Origin: Bacteroidales bacterium UBA2295
Lineage (GTDB): Bacteria > Bacteroidota > Bacteroidia > Bacteroidales > Tenuifilaceae
NCBI GenBank assembly: GCA_002345825.1
Contig: DDWD01000070.1
Coordinates: 4,609 to 36,936 of the forward strand
Length of the DNA stretch: 32,328 nt
Reading direction: 5' to 3'
The notes under the pieces were generated by a model. The model was given only the letters and a program-made list of their open reading frames with translations, had not been told where the DNA came from and searched no databases. Shown here piece by piece: positions 18,450 to 26,451 of this stretch (the first letter of the stretch is position 1; each line of letters begins with the position of its first letter). The position numbers and the translations under genes were made by a program.

Positions 18450-19564
18450 GGTTTCCCTTTTCCTATTATCTTTTCGATTATTGGCTTGATGTTAATTATT
18501 GAGGATTTGGGCATGGTATCGCCCAGTAAAAAGCCCCAAGGCTTTAAGTTATCTACGTGGTCGAAAATTAGTTTCATAATTCCTGTAAGCGGAATGGCGA
18601 TGAACATGCCAGGAATACCCCATAGCACTCCAAAAGCCAAAACTGCTGTTAGCGATACTAGGATGCTTATTTTAACCTGCGATGCAACAACTTTAGGGAC
18701 TATGTAATTGTTGTCGATGAATTGAACTACTATAAACAATATTAAAACAAGTAGGGCGGTCCAAGGCGATGGTTTTGTAATTATTGCAATAACCATAGGT
18801 AACACAGCGCCCATAATAGCCCCTAGGTATGGTATGAGGTTGAGTAGTGCGCCAATTACCCCGAGAATTATTGCATACTCTATACCCAAGGCCAATAGCC
18901 CAACCGAAAACAGGGTAGCAACAATTAATACCTCAATGCTAAGACCAACCAGATAGCGTTGAATTAGGGTTTTTATTTGGCCAATTATTATTCCTACCTC
19001 AGTGCGATTATCGGCACCAAATAATCTGTGAAAAAACTCTAGCAGAATAGGTTGATAGTACAAAATTAAAAAAATGTACACGGGCAGTATAAGAACAAGA
19101 GCCAGCAAACTGCCAACACTAATAAGCGTGTTGCCAATTGCTGTTCCGCTACTATTTATTACCTCAGCCTTGGTTTCGGCTATCCAACCAATAATCTTTT
19201 TTGTACTTATATCGAAATAGCGCGAAGCCCAAATAATGGTTTCGTTTATTATTTCAGTAAACTTATCGACAAGTAGTGGCCACGATTCACTAAATCGGCT
19301 TATCTGGCTAAGCATTAAGGTTGCAAACAAACCAATTACTACAAACGTGATTAGCAGTACAATTACTATTGCAATTATCCTATTCAAACCGAAGTTAACA
19401 AAATAGTTAACCACAGGATGAAGCACCACTGCAATTATAATTGCAAATATTAACAGAAGAATAATGCTTTTGGCTATATACAATATACCCACAAAAGCGA
19501 TTAACCCTATAAGGATAAGGGTTATCTTGGCATAAAGAGGCAAAGAGACTTTATCGTTGTTCAC
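18440..19564 (-). CDS. AI-2E family (PerM/YdiK-type) membrane transporter
   Basis: 374-aa polytopic inner-membrane protein of the AI-2E transporter superfamily (UPF0118). About eight transmembrane helices are visible, starting at residue 12 (ITLILIGLIAFVGILYIAKS). The C-terminal family block is clear: NLIPYLGAIMGAVLPMVIAI, then FIDNNYIVPKVVASQVKISILVSLTAVLAFGVLWGIPGMFIAIPL (split over helices). Members are reported as exporters of AI-2, ions or other solutes; the substrate cannot be read from sequence. It is last in a probable run of small membrane-stress genes, 26 bp after the 133-aa protein. Confidence 0.88.
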   Translation of the reverse strand: MNNDKVSLPLYAKITLILIGLIAFVGILYIAKSIILLLIFAIIIAVVLHPVVNYFVNFGLNRIIAIVIVLLITFVVIGLFATLMLSQISRFSESWPLLVDKFTEIINETIIWASRYFDISTKKIIGWIAETKAEVINSSGTAIGNTLISVGSLLALVLILPVYIFLILYYQPILLEFFHRLFGADNRTEVGIIIGQIKTLIQRYLVGLSIEVLIVATLFSVGLLALGIEYAIILGVIGALLNLIPYLGAIMGAVLPMVIAIITKPSPWTALLVLILFIVVQFIDNNYIVPKVVASQVKISILVSLTAVLAFGVLWGIPGMFIAIPLTGIMKLIFDHVDNLKPWGFLLGDTMPKSSIINIKPIIEKIIGKGKPKA

Positions 19565-19590
19565 AGTTTATACAAATTGAGAAGTGGTTA

Positions 19591-19992
19591 CTATTCGATG
19601 TTTGATCTGCTTTTTTTCTTTTTTGAGGAGTAGATTTTATAAAGTAGCTGACCCAATGATTTAATGGTTCCAGCATTTTGTGTAATTGTGCTCGTTGCGC
19701 CAAACTGCAATGCAGAGCCCAGTAACTTTCTGAAAATATTTGCAGATGGTCCAACAAAAACTCTACGGGTAAGGTATCCGGTTGCTAAACCCACTCCGCC
19801 AATAATCATATTCTCTAGTATTCCGGGTGACGATTTATCTCCGTTAAGCGTTTCTTTTAGCAGAGTAAGAGGGTTAATGCTTTTGTATGTTATGGCCAGC
19901 TGTTCTTGTAGCTCAATACCCTTAATGCGCTGTTCGGCCTCTTGCAGCAGTATAGCACTCTTCAGATCGGTTGTGGAAGTTATATTTTCCAT
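19591..19992 (-). CDS. Conserved-looking protein of unknown function in the Holin-X/AI-2E cluster
   Basis: 133 aa; I do not recognise a named domain. A helical N-terminal half (AEQRIKGIELQEQLAITYKS) is followed by a Gly-rich stretch (ENMIIGGVGLATGYLTRRVF) and a second weakly hydrophobic helix. The tail is very basic (SSKKKKSRSN). This layout fits a small membrane-associated protein of the YqjD/YtxH-like type found beside Holin-X proteins. It begins 7 bp after the stop of the holin-like gene and is almost certainly co-transcribed with it. Confidence 0.7.
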   Translation of the reverse strand: MENITSTTDLKSAILLQEAEQRIKGIELQEQLAITYKSINPLTLLKETLNGDKSSPGILENMIIGGVGLATGYLTRRVFVGPSANIFRKLLGSALQFGATSTITQNAGTIKSLGQLLYKIYSSKKKKSRSNIE

Positions 19993-19999
19993 ATCTTCC

Positions 20000-20341
20000 T
20001 TATTTAATTAGTTGTTGTACAATATTGTTTGCAATACTCCTTTTTATACGGTTATGAAAAAAGAGATGAATAATTGCACCCAGAACTCCATAAAATCCGG
20101 CCACTACGAGAAACCCATAAAAAGTGCTGCCAAGAATAATGCCCAGCCAAAAGGCTATGCCTAAATTCACAAAAAGCATAAAGGCAGCTAGCAGAATCAA
20201 AACAATTGCATAGGGAATAATCGTTGAAACTATATCTGCTGTTTTGTCGATTGCTTTTAACTTGGCCAAATCTATGCTCGACTTTACATAATCGGTAGTT
20301 TTCTCGAGTAACGACTCTATTAATTTTGTGTTCTCTTCCAT
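20000..20341 (-). CDS. Holin-X-like (phage holin superfamily III / YqjE-type) membrane protein
   Basis: 113 aa. An amphipathic helical N-terminus (residues 1-40) precedes two hydrophobic segments (about 42-68, IIPYAIVLILLAAFMLFVNLG, and 70-97), then a basic tail. This matches the small YqjE/Holin-X family common next to ytxH and csbD in Bacteroidota. Despite the family name nothing suggests a prophage here: no endolysin, integrase or structural genes are near. Probably an envelope-stress protein. Confidence 0.75.
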   Translation of the reverse strand: MEENTKLIESLLEKTTDYVKSSIDLAKLKAIDKTADIVSTIIPYAIVLILLAAFMLFVNLGIAFWLGIILGSTFYGFLVVAGFYGVLGAIIHLFFHNRIKRSIANNIVQQLIK

Positions 20342-20452
20342 AGCTTTGTGTTAAATATTATGCTGTGCATTTCGTTAATTATAAATTTTACAATAGCTTA
20401 TGCTCTTGAGTGCCTATGCTTTCCGTTCTCCGTTTTGGTCAATTCAATCCTC

Positions 20453-20485
20453 CAAAAGTATATGTAGCCAATCGATACGAATTGG
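20453..20485 (-). promoter_or_regulatory. Candidate promoter of the Holin-X operon
   Basis: The minus strand has TACTTTTG (20460-20453), a perfect TAnnTTTG -7 box. Just upstream lies an imperfect inverted repeat CCAATCG-ATA-CGAATTGG (20468-20485), a possible operator. The leader would be about 105 nt. No copy of the shared ATGTAA motif is present. Confidence 0.4.
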
Positions 20486-20523
20486 AATAATGTGATGCTC
20501 CGCTTATGAAAACGAATTGGGCA

Positions 20524-20919
20524 TCAGTTTTTATTTGTCATCGTAAGCAGATATGCTGTTTCTTCATTGTTCGAGATGGTATACTCCTCGTTATCGCTAA
20601 AAGTAAGAGCATTTCCCTTGTTTATGAATACAGTCCGGTTTTTGCTCTCTAGCTTTAAATTCCCCTCGATTACATGAAATGTAATTGAATCGCTACTTTG
20701 AAACGAAACGATTTCAGTATCGCGATGCAAAACAGTTAGCAAGATCTGCTTTTTTTGCTTGTTGAGAAGAATAGTTGTGTTCAGTTCGCCCATAGCCCAT
20801 GAAAGGCTGCGCTTCATTTTTTTTATTAAAAGTTGAAGGCTTAAGGTTGACAGTAAGGATACGGGCAACCTATTTTGACTCCTTTTAATGGGTTTAATTT
20901 GGATTGCAGCATTTTTCAT
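20524..20919 (-). CDS. Small cupin-fold protein
   Basis: 131 aa. Residues 45-128 look like a single cupin barrel (TVLHRDTEIVSFQSSD, FHVIEGNLKL, INKGNALTFSDNEEYTI), but the usual His metal ligands of the G(X)5HXH motif are missing apart from His52, so it is unlikely to be a typical metalloenzyme. The first 43 residues are basic and not cupin-like; a start at Met35 (20817) or Met43 is possible. It stands alone between ytxH and the holin-like gene, with gaps of about 180 and 260 bp. A regulatory or sensor role is a guess. Confidence 0.65.
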   Translation of the reverse strand: MKNAAIQIKPIKRSQNRLPVSLLSTLSLQLLIKKMKRSLSWAMGELNTTILLNKQKKQILLTVLHRDTEIVSFQSSDSITFHVIEGNLKLESKNRTVFINKGNALTFSDNEEYTISNNEETAYLLTMTNKN

Positions 20920-21095
20920 CTGTATGGTTTTTAATTATCAATGGTGAAACAGCCTGACGGCAGGGTTAGAATGGAACGCGCTTTCATTTGCATTACCAAC
21001 GCTATTGGCTTAACGCAGTTCCAAAACAATCATCAGTATGTAGGTGTGAAAAACGTGTTGTGGCAAGGTGCGTATCACAAAACCTTTTTGGTGTT

Positions 21096-21152
21096 AAATT
21101 GAATCTGCTACAATATCCCATAAAAATTGATTTTTTGAAGCAGACTCAATTT
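21096..21152. repeat. Long inverted repeat downstream of ytxH
   Basis: AAATTGAATCTGCT (21096-21109) and AGCAGACTCAATTT (21139-21152) match in 13 of 14 positions, with a 29-bp loop. It lies about 30 bp after the ytxH stop. There is no T-run on either side, so it may be an mRNA-stabilising or processing stem, or a remnant of a small mobile repeat. Confidence 0.6.
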
Positions 21153-21181
21153 TATATTCACTCAATGATACTTCACCAGAT

Positions 21182-21436
21182 CTAAGCCTCTTTCGTTTTT
21201 GATTTTCCATGCTGCTCAGCAAAGTCGGCAACGTTTTCCTTTGCCTCTTCGTACTTTTCGGTCATGGACTCGAGTAGATCATTGAATTGCTCTTTAAACC
21301 CATCAAAAATGTTTTTCCCTTTTTTAGAGATTCCTTTACGAGTTTTCGAACCTTTTTCGGGGGCAAATAAAACCCCAAGTAATGCACCGGCAGCAACGCC
21401 AGCCAAAACCCCAAGTAATGCACTTTTTGAATTCAT
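21182..21436 (-). CDS. YtxH-domain stress protein
   Basis: 84 aa. A Gly/Ala-rich N-terminal transmembrane helix (ALLGVLAGVAAGALLGVLFA), then PEKGSKTRKGISKKGK, the classical YtxH signature, and an acidic amphipathic helical tail. Members are general-stress or envelope-stress proteins of unknown mechanism. It lies downstream of the csbD-like gene carrying the in-frame TGA and may share the site D promoter, although a 233-bp gap separates them. Confidence 0.85.
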   Translation of the reverse strand: MNSKSALLGVLAGVAAGALLGVLFAPEKGSKTRKGISKKGKNIFDGFKEQFNDLLESMTEKYEEAKENVADFAEQHGKSKTKEA

Positions 21437-21669
21437 AGTTGTTTGTTTTTAACGATTAGTAAAAATTTAAAATTCCTTGTATGCCTCATTTTTAGCAACC
21501 CAACATGGCAAGTACAAGATGAATATGATATTGATAGCAAGGTTGAAATAGCTTTAACCTATTTTTTACCGAGACCGAAGAATTCCTTGCTTTTGTATAT
21601 AGATTCCTCCTGTTTTGGCATTTTTAAGTAGATGTATGTAAACTAGTTAAGGCAAAAAGTAATGAGCCA

Positions 21670-21855
21670 TTAAAGCATCGACATTAGAGCAAGCATCTCT
21701 GGTTTTGATTTACCAAGTTTGATACGAAGATTCTCAAGTATATCTGCCTTAGTCCCTTGTGCATAGTACAAGTCGTATTCTGTTAGGAATGGATATTTAT
21801 ACTTCAGCTTATCCTTAAGTTCATTTCAATCCTCATTATGGTTATTTATCATCAT
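21670..21855 (-). pseudogene. CsbD-like gene with in-frame TGA at the conserved Trp codon
   Basis: Reading from ATG 21855 gives 61 codons ending TAA at 21670. The product aligns without gaps to the intact CsbD-like protein at 27468-27653, also 61 residues. Shared blocks include NEL/NEQK, KLK, LT, and RIKLGKSK versus QIKLGKTK near the C-terminus. Codon 10 (21828-21826) is TGA, exactly where the intact paralogue has Trp10 (TGG). Everything else is open and family-like, and a full-strength site D promoter sits upstream with a leader of about 31 nt. It may be a recent nonsense mutation, a base-call error or a readthrough codon. A restart inside would lose the conserved NWNE motif. Confidence 0.8.
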
Positions 21856-21889
21856 GTCTTGGGAACTAGTTACTGTTAAGTTTATACTA

Positions 21890-21954
21890 CAAAGGTGATC
21901 ATGCTTGCATTGGAAAGTGTTACATATCTTCCACGATAAATTACATCTTTCCCA
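21890..21954 (-). promoter_or_regulatory. Site D: shared activator/promoter motif upstream of the TGA-containing csbD-like gene
   Basis: Coding strand: TGGGA-AAG-ATGTAA (21954-21941), ATGTAACAC (21925-21917) 21 bp on, and -7 box CACCTTTG (21897-21890), 24 nt past AACACTTT. Spacings are identical to sites A, B, E and F. Confidence 0.75.
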
Positions 21955-21983
21955 CATTTACTAAGTACTTCTGGATGAGCGAT

Positions 21984-23852
21984 TTAGTTGTAGCTAATTA
22001 TGGCAGGCTTACCAACCTTAAAATCTCTAAAGCCCAAATTGGTAGATTTTAGTGAGTTGAATTTGATAACATTGTAACCAACGCCAGGGATGGTGGGGTA
22101 GTAGGATATGGATAGCTGAAATGTATTGATGATTAGATTGGCATTTTTTATGAGAATACCAATTCCGATGTGCGAGAAAACCTTACTATCGGTAAACCCC
22201 GAGTTAATATCGCCAAGCATACCAATGGAGTAGCTTAGGAATGGGCCAAAACGAAATCCGATGAAATTCCTGGGTGCATACGATTGAGTTTGAAAAGTGA
22301 ACAGCATACGGCTATTGCCTGAGAGGGTTGTGCTGTTAAAACCATCCATTCCATACCCTTTGTTTAGGGTTAGGCTGTCGTATAAGAATCGGTTGATGCC
22401 AATTGTAACCTCGGGTTTTACGAATTGCCTGAACTTCCATTTGCCAATTTCAATTAAGCCAGTAAAGTAGGTTAAACCGGCATTAATTACAGCTTGCTCG
22501 GAGTTCATCGAATTTAAAAATGTTCCATACTCGAGGTTGGAGCTAAGGTACCCCCATGAGTAGTATTGTCCATACGAGAATCGAGCGCTTAGGTAAAACC
22601 GATTTGTCTGGTCTCTTTTCTGGTAGCCTCCGGTTACGCTGTATGCCTTACCAATTGGTACATCTTCGGTTACTCCAAACATAAAAATGTACTTATCGCG
22701 TATGTACTTTCGGGTAGTTACTCCTACGCTTGCCATAATAAAATCTTCGTTGGCAAACTGACGTAATGAGTCAATTTCCTGGTTTGGTTTTTCTTGATAT
22801 CGAACTTGTAAAAAACGAACGGCAGAAACCAGATTGGTTGTGCGTTTTTGCTCCGTGTTACCCTTGAATATTTGGATGGCATTTCCTGCCCAGTAATCCT
22901 GAGAGTAAAACCGAATGTTGTGGTACGCTAACACCAAATTATTGAGGTACCAAAAATCGTTTTTATAATGATGGGATAAATTTACTCCCGCCGCCCACTT
23001 TGCAAAGGGCGAAAAGAACGGGCGATCTACAGCAAAGCTCCTTACCGAGTTTCCAAACTCATCGGTACCATAATATATTGTTGAATTTATAAACGTATTA
23101 CGAATGTTTGGAACAAAGTATCTGAAGTTGAATGCATGGTCGTTTGTTTGGTAGTGCCAAGTGTATGAGTTTTTAAAGTCGTGCCCAAAACCCAGAAAGT
23201 TTTTGTCGTTTAGTGTAAGGCCCATGCGCGTTGCATTGAGAGAGCCACTGGGAATTATGCTCCAGTTATCGAGTACCAGAATGTAGATGTCAACAGAATC
23301 GGAATTTAATGCTGTGGCCTTGGTGAAGAACGAAACATCGGTGATGTATTGCTGGCTACGGACTAATCGTTCCGATTCCTCAACAAGTAACGAGTCGAAT
23401 GATTGGTTTTGCTTAATAAGAAGCAAGTTTTTGATTGTTGTTTTCCTGGTTTTTATATGAAACTTATTCCCAGTTTTTGATAGCAAACTTGAGGATACCC
23501 TAATTGTATCGGCTATTGAGTACGAGAAAGGATCTAACGTTTCGATAACGATGTGTCTAACTATTTTCCCCTCAAAGGCTCTGTAAGGTTTTTGGGTTAA
23601 CTCTTTGTATCCATGCCTAGTTCCCTTTTGTTTTTGTGGCGATGCAGGTTTAAAGAACAACCTGTATGCAAATTTTGTAAGCTTGCTGCGTTTCGAGAAT
23701 GTTTCAATATTCTTGTAAAGCTGGGTTGAATCATGTTTTGTTACCAACTTCACGGTAGCAGTATCCTGCACTACAAGGGTTTTTTGCCCTACGGCAAATC
23801 CGCTTATTGCCACAAATACGCAAAGAAAAGTTATGCTGTTTTTGAGCCACAT
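21984..23852 (-). CDS. Outer-membrane beta-barrel protein of the Mla-like operon
   Basis: 622-aa protein with signal peptide (about residues 1-22, ending FAVGQ). Residues 90-210 (GKIVRHIVIETLDPF, LLSKTGNKFH, LLLIKQNQSFDSLLVEESERLVRSQ) have the look of POTRA-type domains; the rest alternates barrel strands with many aromatic residues. It is therefore distantly BamA/Omp85-like. It does not end in an aromatic residue (PAIISYN). It starts 13 bp after the MlaD-like stop, so it belongs to the lipid-transport operon. E. coli uses MlaA and MlaC for the outer-membrane side; neither is here, and this protein could be the outer-membrane end. That is inference. Confidence 0.7.
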   Translation of the reverse strand: MWLKNSITFLCVFVAISGFAVGQKTLVVQDTATVKLVTKHDSTQLYKNIETFSKRSKLTKFAYRLFFKPASPQKQKGTRHGYKELTQKPYRAFEGKIVRHIVIETLDPFSYSIADTIRVSSSLLSKTGNKFHIKTRKTTIKNLLLIKQNQSFDSLLVEESERLVRSQQYITDVSFFTKATALNSDSVDIYILVLDNWSIIPSGSLNATRMGLTLNDKNFLGFGHDFKNSYTWHYQTNDHAFNFRYFVPNIRNTFINSTIYYGTDEFGNSVRSFAVDRPFFSPFAKWAAGVNLSHHYKNDFWYLNNLVLAYHNIRFYSQDYWAGNAIQIFKGNTEQKRTTNLVSAVRFLQVRYQEKPNQEIDSLRQFANEDFIMASVGVTTRKYIRDKYIFMFGVTEDVPIGKAYSVTGGYQKRDQTNRFYLSARFSYGQYYSWGYLSSNLEYGTFLNSMNSEQAVINAGLTYFTGLIEIGKWKFRQFVKPEVTIGINRFLYDSLTLNKGYGMDGFNSTTLSGNSRMLFTFQTQSYAPRNFIGFRFGPFLSYSIGMLGDINSGFTDSKVFSHIGIGILIKNANLIINTFQLSISYYPTIPGVGYNVIKFNSLKSTNLGFRDFKVGKPAIISYN

Positions 23853-23865
23853 GTGCCATTATTAG

Positions 23866-24828
23866 CTACTTCTTATCCTCAATTATTTCAACTTCAACAG
23901 CGTTTAGTTCTGCCTCTTCGAGTCGTTTTTCCTCTTCTTCTTTGGCTTTTAGCCTAAAGTATCGCCTAAAGAATATATTATGCTTGAGAGCTTCCAAATT
24001 CTCATCCAGGCTCTTGGAACCACTTTTTAGGTTAATAATTGTTGTATCGATGTTGCTTGAGGTGGTAGTGTCGTTAATGAGTTTTCCGATTGTACCTTGC
24101 CCGCTGTTAATGGTAATCATTAGCTCCTCAAGCTGTTGTGTAGTAGTTTCTATGTTGTTTGTCGAAATCAATACGCTCTCAAGAATATCGGAAACGTCCT
24201 TTTTGGTAACCTCCATGATTTCACCAAATCGGTTCGATGAGTTTTTAAAGTTAACAATGGTTTTACTTATATTCTGTGCAAGAGTAGAATCATGTATTAG
24301 GCGACTCAGAGCTCCCTGCCCACTATTTAGCTTAACTGTAAAATTGGCTAGTTCATGCGTAATAACCTCGGCGTACTTTGCCGACACCTGAAAACTGGCA
24401 ATAATCGCATCCATTTCAACAGGCTCGCTTGATGTTAGCTGTTGTCCATCTTTTACTATGGGGGCATTGGAGATGCTTTGCGAAATTACCAATAGCCTGT
24501 CGCCAATAAGGCCTTCGGAGCCAATAGACACTTCACAGTCGGTTTTAATAAACTGTTTAATCTCTTGCCGTACAAGCATTTCGACCCTTACCGTTGAGTC
24601 GTTTACAATTCGGATATTATCCACCGTGCCTACGTTTATTCCGGAAAAACGAATGTTGTTGCCCACCTGCAGCCCGCTTACATTATAGAATGTAGTGGTT
24701 AGTTTAAAAACAGGATTAAAAAGATTTTTTTGTTTTCCAATAATAAATATGGCGAAAACAAATATCGCTATTCCTCCGAAGATAAACAGACCTAAGCGTA
24801 TTTTGAATTTGTGTGAGTGCGTTTCCAT
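23866..24828 (-). CDS. mlaD: MlaD-type MCE-domain substrate-binding protein
   Basis: 320 aa. One N-terminal transmembrane helix (about residues 11-31), a single MCE domain (about 39-118: VSGLQVGNNIRFSGINVGTVDNI ... GSEGLIGDRLLVI, given in parts), then a long helical tail. The tail carries two copies of an NSGQG motif (residues 168-172 and 241-245) each followed by a similar (S/G)(R/K)LI(H/N)D block, a 73-residue repeat. It ends in an acidic coil (EEEEKRLEEAEL). MCE proteins form hexameric rings that carry phospholipids across the periplasm. It is encoded in the same operon as the permease and ATPase, so all inner-membrane parts of a Mla-type system are present. Confidence 0.88.
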   Translation of the reverse strand: METHSHKFKIRLGLFIFGGIAIFVFAIFIIGKQKNLFNPVFKLTTTFYNVSGLQVGNNIRFSGINVGTVDNIRIVNDSTVRVEMLVRQEIKQFIKTDCEVSIGSEGLIGDRLLVISQSISNAPIVKDGQQLTSSEPVEMDAIIASFQVSAKYAEVITHELANFTVKLNSGQGALSRLIHDSTLAQNISKTIVNFKNSSNRFGEIMEVTKKDVSDILESVLISTNNIETTTQQLEELMITINSGQGTIGKLINDTTTSSNIDTTIINLKSGSKSLDENLEALKHNIFFRRYFRLKAKEEEEKRLEEAELNAVEVEIIEDKK

Positions 24829-24967
24829 ATGGTGTTATTTTAACTTCGTTATAACTAGTGTTAATTATGGTTTGTCATAGTTCATACTTTTTAAATCCAA
24901 AGGTTCTATCAAAAATTCTTTAGAGCCTGCTAAGTGCATACTTACTAACATGAAAACTGAAAAGGCC

Positions 24968-25648
24968 TTAGTTACTTCCATTTTCAACTTCCTCGGGCAG
25001 TAAACATTCACCCTCAAATTCGGGGGTTACAAAATCTTGCTCATTTATCCAGTATTCAGAGGATATTAAAGTAAAACTAGTTGATCCATTTTTAGCTAGT
25101 TCCCACACTACATCCTTGGCTTCCTCAAATTCTTTGCTAGTGCTCATCTGCTCAGTAAATAACCGTTTTATGAGGTTGCTATCGGAAATGCCTTTGTTGA
25201 AAGATTTTAAAACAATTTCTTTTGTAATTTCTTTATTGTACCCATCTGCAGAAACCAAAGTAAAATCTACAATAATTGCTTTTGCATTCGGAAATTTTCC
25301 ATTGTATGCCTTATACAACAGCTGGTTAATGTTGAATAAATCATAATGCAAATCAATTTCAGGATATTCTTCTGATACCTTATCCAGCAACATATCATTT
25401 GAAATTTGAGCAATTTGTCCTTCGTTTAATCTCTCCTCAAGCTTATAGGTTAGCACAATTTCGGCAGCTTCATTTGGTTCAAAATCAGTAATGGCCATAT
25501 GTAGCATTTCCCTTAAATTTTCTGGCTTCACATTTTTTGCATCAGGGAAATTGAACAGCTCTAGCAGGCTGATATAATCTTCATTCTGCCAATAGTTTGC
25601 AATTTCTTCAACAGTTTTTACGCTCTTTATTTTGATATTGAATATCAT
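24968..25648 (-). CDS. Unknown 226-aa protein within the Mla-like operon
   Basis: I do not recognise this family. It has no signal peptide or transmembrane segment, so it is probably cytosolic, and is acidic. Helical N-terminal and middle parts (EEIANYWQNEDYISLLELFNF; PNEAAEIVLTYKLEERLNEG) lead to a beta-rich end (STSFTLISSEYWINEQDFVTPEF). It starts 17 bp after the ATPase stop and precedes mlaD by 139 bp, so it is an operon member. By position it might regulate or assemble the transporter, as the STAS protein MlaB does elsewhere, but I see no STAS similarity. Confidence 0.75.
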   Translation of the reverse strand: MIFNIKIKSVKTVEEIANYWQNEDYISLLELFNFPDAKNVKPENLREMLHMAITDFEPNEAAEIVLTYKLEERLNEGQIAQISNDMLLDKVSEEYPEIDLHYDLFNINQLLYKAYNGKFPNAKAIIVDFTLVSADGYNKEITKEIVLKSFNKGISDSNLIKRLFTEQMSTSKEFEEAKDVVWELAKNGSTSFTLISSEYWINEQDFVTPEFEGECLLPEEVENGSN

Positions 25649-25665
25649 TTTTGGTACAATTAGGT

Positions 25666-26451
25666 TTATAAAAAGAAGGCATGAATTATAGGGTCGCTAG
25701 AACTCTCAAAGTCCTTCACATTCCCTTCCCAATAAATTGCACCTTCATGCAGCATAATAATTCGGGTAGCCGTTTTTAGTGCGCATTTAATGTCGTGCGT
25801 AATAATTATCGACGATGTTTTATATTTCTCCTGCACTTCGTTTATTAGTTCGCTAATTTCGTCGGATGTTACAGGGTCGAGGCCCGTTGTGGGTTCGTCG
25901 TAAAGCATAACCATTGGGTCAACAATTATGGTTCGTGCCAAGCTAATTCGTTTACGCATACCGCCCGATAGTTCCGATGGCATTTTGTTGGAAACGTCTG
26001 GTAAGCCCACATTTTCTAGTACTTCAATCACTTTTTCATCAATTTCGTTTCTGGTTATATCCTTTTTTATTCTGCGTAAAGGAAATTCTAGGTTTTGTTT
26101 CACGGTCATCGAATCGTATAGGGCTCCGCTCTGAAATAGAAATCCAACTTTTTTCCTGATTTTACTCAACCCTTTCCTGTTAACAGTAACCACATTTTCA
26201 CCAAACACGTTAATCGTTCCACTATCGGGCTGTAGTAATCCCACAATGCATTTTATTAAAACCGATTTGCCGCTTCCCGATTTGCCAAGCACAACCAAAT
26301 TTTCGCCTCGGTACAGGTTTAGTGTAACACCCGATAGTACATATTTGCCATCAAATGACTTCATCAGATTCACAATCTCAATTACCGATTCATCGGCTAT
26401 TGCTGTGGAAGAGGTTGGATTTTGGGCTTCCGCTTGTACTGTTTTCATCAT
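25666..26451 (-). CDS. mlaF: MlaF-type ABC transporter ATPase
   Basis: 261-aa ATP-binding subunit of a Mla-type phospholipid ABC transporter. Walker A GKSGSGKS (residues 56-63), signature LSGGMRKR, Walker B VMLYDEPTTGLDP and switch His in ITHD are all intact. The signature with MRKR and the following ARTIIVDP is typical of the MlaF/Ttg2A group. Its ATG overlaps the TGA stop of the permease (ATGA), suggesting translational coupling. Confidence 0.92.
   Translation of the reverse strand: MMKTVQAEAQNPTSSTAIADESVIEIVNLMKSFDGKYVLSGVTLNLYRGENLVVLGKSGSGKSVLIKCIVGLLQPDSGTINVFGENVVTVNRKGLSKIRKKVGFLFQSGALYDSMTVKQNLEFPLRRIKKDITRNEIDEKVIEVLENVGLPDVSNKMPSELSGGMRKRISLARTIIVDPMVMLYDEPTTGLDPVTSDEISELINEVQEKYKTSSIIITHDIKCALKTATRIIMLHEGAIYWEGNVKDFESSSDPIIHAFFL

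Noticed and set aside
19551..19757. 68-aa minus-strand frame beside the AI-2E gene
   Set aside because: It lies in another frame across the end of the 133-aa gene and has no domain features.
20000..20341. Prophage remnant because of the holin-like protein
   Set aside because: No other phage genes are nearby; the family is common in chromosomal stress operons.
21443..21631. Plus-strand 62-aa frame between ytxH and the TGA-containing csbD-like gene
   Set aside because: No family resemblance, opposite strand to every other gene, and ordinary AT-rich composition.
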